DNA of 64,000 nucleotides. Source: Acinetobacter colistiniresistens (GTDB lineage Bacteria > Pseudomonadota > Gammaproteobacteria > Pseudomonadales > Moraxellaceae). The position numbers and the translations under genes are program-made. Under the pieces are notes generated by a model. The model was given only the letters and a program-made list of their open reading frames with translations, was not told where the DNA came from and searched no databases. Positions 61,101-64,000 of this stretch are shown here, in pieces. The first letter of the stretch is position 1; each line of letters opens with the position of its first letter. The stretch spans positions 62,001-126,000 of the forward strand of contig NZ_CP102099.1 of assembly GCF_024582815.1 (NCBI RefSeq), written 5' to 3'.

Positions 61101-64000
61101 TTTTTAGTGACCGTCAGGTTTTCTTCATTGGCAACGGTGCCGATATCAACCGTATCACCCGCTTTGATTGCACCGGCATTGGCACCATTGCTTTGTAGAT
61201 TCCAGCCTTTATCCAACTCAGTGATGGCATCGCCAACATTGCTCACGTTATTGCCATTGACGCTATAGCTTGGTGCACTGACCGTACCATCTGGATTAAC
61301 AACTGAGCCACCGCCTAAAGCATCCGATACGCTCTTCGCTGTTCCTGCCAATTGACTGCCATTAATCGCCTCTGTTGAAGTCGCAGTCACATCACCTGCA
61401 GCCACCCCACTGATCTTGCCCGTTGCGCCATCAATACGGACTCCATCTACACCACCAACTGTGACGTTGTTAAAATCGACACTGTCTTTTGTGGCAACGT
61501 TATAGATATCTTGTCCATCTGTGCCCGTGGTTTTGGTTACGGTGATGTTTTTACCTTCAGTCACTTCGGTTTTAGCGGCTGCGGCTGCATTGTCGAGTTG
61601 GCCTTTATTCACCGCATCAGTGTTATTGACACCTGGACCTACATTGGTAATTGGGTTACCTGCGGCATTAATCCCCGACTTGGTGATACTTGGGCCATTG
61701 CTGATGGTCACGCCATTGTCATTGATAACGGTATCACCTGCAGTCACACTATCAACTTTCAGATTACGGTTTAAACCATATTGAATCGTCTTGCCATTTT
61801 TAGTGACCGTCAGGTTTTCTTCATTGGCAACGGTACCGATATCAACCGTATCACCCGCTTTGATTGCACCGGCATTGGCACCATTGCTTTGTAGATTCCA
61901 GCCTTTATCCAACTCAGTGATGGCATCGCCAACATTGCTCACGTTATTGCCATTGACGCTATAGCTTGGTGCACTGACCGTACCATCTGGATTAACAACT
62001 GAGCCACCGCCTAAAGCATCGGATACGCTCTTCGCTGTTCCTGCCAATTGACTACCATTAATCGCCTCTGTTGAAGTCGCAGTCACATCGCCTGCTGCGA
62101 CACCACTGATCTTGCCCGTTGCGCCATCAATACGGACTCCATCTACACCACCAACCGTGACGTTGTTAAAATCGACACTGTCTTTTGTGGCAACGTTATA
62201 GATATCTTGTCCATCTGTGCCCGTGGTTTTGGTTACGGTGATGTTTTTACCTTCAGTCACTTCGGTTTTAGCGGCTGCGGCTGCATTGTCGAGTTGGCCT
62301 TTATTCACCGCATCAGTGTTATTGACACCTGCACCTACATTGGTAATTGGGTTACCTGCGGCATTAATCCCCGACTTGGTGATACTTGGGCCATTCCTGA
62401 TGGTCACGCCATTGTCATTAATGACGGTATCGCCTGCAGTCACACTATCGACTTTCAGATTACGGTTTAAACCATATTGAATCGTCTTGCCATTTTTAGT
62501 GACCGTCAGGTTTTCTTCATTGGCAACGGTACCGATATCAACCGTATTGCCTGCTTTGATTGCACCGGCATTGGCACCATTGCTTTGTAGATTCCAGCCT
62601 TTATCCAACTCAGTGATGGCATCGCCAACATTGCTCACGTTATTGCCATTGACGCTATAGCTTGGTGCACTGACCGTACCATCTGGATTAACAACTGAGC
62701 CACCGCCTAAAGCATCCGATACGCTCTTCGCTGTTCCTGCCAATTGACTGCCATTAATCGCCTCTGTTGAAGTCGCAGTCACATCACCTGCGGCAACCCC
62801 ACTGATCTTGCCCGTTGTGCCATCAAGATTGATATCACCTACTTTCACTGAATCAAAGGCAACATCATTGGCTGTGGCAACGTTATAGATATCTTGTCCA
62901 TCTGTGCCCGTGGTTTTGGTTACGGTGATATTTTTACCTTCGGTCACTTCGGTTTTAGCGGCTGCGGCTGCATTGTCGAGTTGACCTTTATTCACCGCAT
63001 CAGTGTTATTGACACCTGCTGCAACATTTGTAATTGAATTTCCTGCGGCATTAATCCCCGACTTGGTCATGCTTGGGCCATTGCTGATGGTCACGCCATT
63101 GTCATTAATGACGGTATCACCCGCAGTCACACTATCGACTTTCAGATTACGGTTTAAACCATATTGAATCGTCTTGCCATTTTTAGTGACCGTCAGGTTT
63201 TCTTCATTGGCAACGGTACCGATATCAACCGTATCGCCTGCTTTGATTGCACCTGCATTGGCACCATTGCTTTGCAGATTCCAGCCTTTATCCAACTCAG
63301 TGATGGCATCGCCAACATTGCTCACGTTATTGCCATTGACGCTATAGCTTGGTGCACTGACCGTACCATCTGGATTAACAACCGAGCCACCGCCTAAAGC
63401 ATCCGATACGCTCTTCGCTGTTCCTGCCAATTGACTGCCATTAATCGCTTCGGTTGAGCCTGCTGCAATGGTGCCATCAGCAACACCACTGATCTTACCC
63501 GTCGTGCCATCAATACGGACTCCATCTACACCACCAACTGTGACGTTATTAAAGTCCACACTGTCTTTTGTTGCGACATTATAAATGTCCTGCCCATCTG
63601 TACCTGTGGTTTTGGTTACGGTGATGTTTTTACCTTCAGTCACTTCGGTTTTAGCGGCTGCGGCTGCATTGTCGAGTTGATCTTTATTCACGGCATCTGT
63701 GCCATTAACACCTGCACCAACATTGGTAATTGGGCTACCTGCGGCATTGATGCCTGATTTAGTGATACTTGGGCCATTGCTGATGGTCATGCCATTGTTA
63801 TTAATGACGGTATCACCTGCAGTCACACTATCGACTTTCAGATTACGGTTTAAACCATATTGAATCGTCTTGCCATTTTTAGTGACCGTCAGGTTTTCTT
63901 CATTGGCAACGGTGCCGATATCAACCGTATCGCCTGCTTTGATTGCACCTGCATTGGCACCATTGCTTTGCAGATTCCAGCCTTTATCCAACTCAGTGAT
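58109..64000 (-). CDS. Trimeric autotransporter adhesin (Ata/AtaA/YadA type), C-terminal 1960+ residues
   Basis: Giant surface adhesin; its N-terminus lies beyond the window. The C-terminus is a YadA anchor: a coiled-coil stalk (ALGDRITNLGDQMQQAFYDT, NQRIDDVKKHANAGVAAAMA) followed by four beta strands ending LTTGVAAASQGDPSFRIGLS and GVFD. The passenger has repeated head/neck motifs such as GVAAGDVTATSTEAINGSQL, AVNKGQLDNA and TVINDNGVTI. From about 60,000 to the window edge it consists of near-identical ~232-residue units. The family forms homotrimers in the outer membrane and mediates adhesion and biofilm. The exact orthologue name is not assigned because the head is missing. Confidence 0.95.
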   Translation of the reverse strand: MTELDKGWNLQSNGANAGAIKAGDTVDIGTVANEENLTVTKNGKTIQYGLNRNLKVDSVTAGDTVINNNGMTISNGPSITKSGINAAGSPITNVGAGVNGTDAVNKDQLDNAAAAAKTEVTEGKNITVTKTTGTDGQDIYNVATKDSVDFNNVTVGGVDGVRIDGTTGKISGVADGTIAAGSTEAINGSQLAGTAKSVSDALGGGSVVNPDGTVSAPSYSVNGNNVSNVGDAITELDKGWNLQSNGANAGAIKAGDTVDIGTVANEENLTVTKNGKTIQYGLNRNLKVDSVTAGDTVINDNGVTISNGPSMTKSGINAAGNSITNVAAGVNNTDAVNKGQLDNAAAAAKTEVTEGKNITVTKTTGTDGQDIYNVATANDVAFDSVKVGDINLDGTTGKISGVAAGDVTATSTEAINGSQLAGTAKSVSDALGGGSVVNPDGTVSAPSYSVNGNNVSNVGDAITELDKGWNLQSNGANAGAIKAGNTVDIGTVANEENLTVTKNGKTIQYGLNRNLKVDSVTAGDTVINDNGVTIRNGPSITKSGINAAGNPITNVGAGVNNTDAVNKGQLDNAAAAAKTEVTEGKNITVTKTTGTDGQDIYNVATKDSVDFNNVTVGGVDGVRIDGATGKISGVAAGDVTATSTEAINGSQLAGTAKSVSDALGGGSVVNPDGTVSAPSYSVNGNNVSNVGDAITELDKGWNLQSNGANAGAIKAGDTVDIGTVANEENLTVTKNGKTIQYGLNRNLKVDSVTAGDTVINDNGVTISNGPSITKSGINAAGNPITNVGPGVNNTDAVNKGQLDNAAAAAKTEVTEGKNITVTKTTGTDGQDIYNVATKDSVDFNNVTVGGVDGVRIDGATGKISGVAAGDVTATSTEAINGSQLAGTAKSVSDALGGGSVVNPDGTVSAPSYSVNGNNVSNVGDAITELDKGWNLQSNGANAGAIKAGDTVDIGTVANEENLTVTKNGKTIQYGLNRNLKVDSVTAGDTVINDNGVTISNGPSMTKSGINAAGNSITNVAAGVNNTDAVNKGQLDNAAAAAKTEVTEGKNITVTKTTGTDGQDIYNVATKDSVDFNNVTVGGVDGVRIDGTTGKISGVAAGDVTATSTEAINGSQLAGTAKSVSDALGGGSVVNPDGTVSAPSYSVNGNNLSNVGDAITELDKGWNLQSNGANAGAIKAGDTVDIGTVANEENLTVTKNGKTIQYGLNRNLKVDSVTAGDTVINDNGVTISNGPSMTKSGINAAGNPITNVGAGVNGTDAVNKGQLDNAAAAAKTEVTEGKNITVTKTTGTDGQDIYNVATKDSVDFNNVTVGGVDGVRIDGTTGKISGVADGTIAAGSTEAINGGQLHGVADSVRSSIGGETVLNPDGTVTTSNVGNTGQNNIHDAIDSVRKNAVTAKTTVTEGDNMVVTKSTNPDGSSNYEVATAKDVKFDSVTATDADGNESILTAKGVSLKDQAGNTTVLGQDGLGFVDSTGNPIGPRITAGGINAGNTVIGGVAAGRVASDSQDAINGSQLKGVSESVSNAIGGNTTVNPDGTINTSNIGGTGKDNINDAIGAVGKAAQAAKTTVSKAEGDENITINRSTNADGSTDYKVGLAKDINVDSVTAGGTKVDGDGLHITGGPSVTKAGINAGDNKVTGVADGTVAAGSQDAINGGQLHGVADSVKNVVGGNATVNPDGSITTSNVGGTGQNNINDAINSVRGAAAAAKSTVSNKDGNISVTPTTKADGSKDYEVGLAKDIKVDSVTAANQVNVGGSEGTTIAADGVRIAEGPSMTKAGIDAGRRKVTGVSEGTIAPDSKDAINGSQLHQSYENVGKALGGGAGYDPVSGWTPPNYEVAGGKHDNVGDALNALNNADQALGDRITNLGDQMQQAFYDTNQRIDDVKKHANAGVAAAMALETAPYISGKYTYAVGAAYHGGENAVGVTLRKTADNGRWSLTTGVAAASQGDPSFRIGLSGVFD
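59990..63991. repeat. Tandem ~696-bp repeats in the adhesin gene
   Basis: Five full units and partial ones. The same segment, for example the sequence around GATATCTTGTCC, recurs near 60,115, 60,811, 61,507, 62,203, 62,890 and 63,586: spacing about 696 bp, with one unit about 6-9 bp shorter. Units differ by scattered substitutions, and one unit has a different strand segment (VKVGDINLDG instead of VTVGGVDGVRIDG). They are prone to recombination and to assembly collapse. Confidence 0.93.

Noticed and set aside
58109..64000. Plus-strand ORFs of 60-120 codons opposite the adhesin gene, some repeated every 696 bp
   Set aside because: They mirror the repeat structure of the minus-strand adhesin, lack ribosome-binding sites and are explained by codon bias of the repeats.
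1..64000. tRNA or rRNA genes
   Set aside because: I saw no cloverleaf-like T-arm (GGTTCRANYCC) context or rRNA sequence; a covariance search would settle this.

Overview
The window is chromosomal DNA of a gammaproteobacterium of the genus Acinetobacter. The evidence is the protein set: a split three-gene pntA/pntA/pntB transhydrogenase, GacS, the oxygen-dependent MesX/MesD methionine synthase pair, an Ata/AtaA-type trimeric autotransporter, AT-rich intergenic DNA and dusA used as an integration site. The species cannot be fixed by reading alone.

Layout. 1-14.6 kb is core chromosome: the 5' part of cysM, gacS, an enoyl-CoA hydratase, a beta-hydroxyacid dehydrogenase and a hydroxypyruvate-isomerase-like gene, rsfS, a Nudix hydrolase and an SDR. 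The pnt operon follows; its 3' end is duplicated around a small unknown gene. Next is a RidA-like/MFS gene pair behind a promoter with a near-perfect SoxR-type operator.

14.7-37.6 kb is an integrative island of about 22.9 kb inserted in dusA. The displaced native dusA start lies at the left end and the island supplies a new promoter and N-terminus at the right end. Integrase, a PrtN/AlpA-like regulator, integrase arm sites and a 14-bp att core are visible. The cargo looks like defence. It holds (i) an MmeI-like DNA methyltransferase, a DEAD/DEAH helicase, a 90-residue protein and a GIY-YIG nuclease; (ii) an XRE-HTH/dynamin-like GTPase fusion with twin palindromic operators in its own promoter; and (iii) a pair of translationally coupled DUF262 (GmrSD-like) proteins. 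A YagK/YfjJ (inovirus Gp2-like) HUH-type replication protein lies near a 10-copy octamer repeat and a 15-bp-arm hairpin. Many island genes are broken by single-base changes, several of them in homopolymers: the methyltransferase, the GTPase, an IS256-family transposase and a hypothetical gene. The long flanking chromosomal genes are intact.

37.6-64 kb is core chromosome again: dusA, a GNAT enzyme, a CHAP-domain protein, a DUF695 protein, tcdA, an MFS transporter, acnA, a TatD-type nuclease with two lipoproteins, and prfC. The mesX-mesD-flavin reductase operon then faces a methylenetetrahydrofolate-reductase-like gene. A PcaC-like gene and an AraC plus LysR regulator pair follow. A short BamE-like protein sits beside the C-terminal part of a giant trimeric autotransporter built from near-identical ~232-residue repeats; its N-terminus lies beyond the window.

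Most interesting: the island as a compact defence array, especially the methyltransferase/helicase/GIY-YIG operon with its stand-alone domain copy, and the apparently self-regulated HTH-dynamin.
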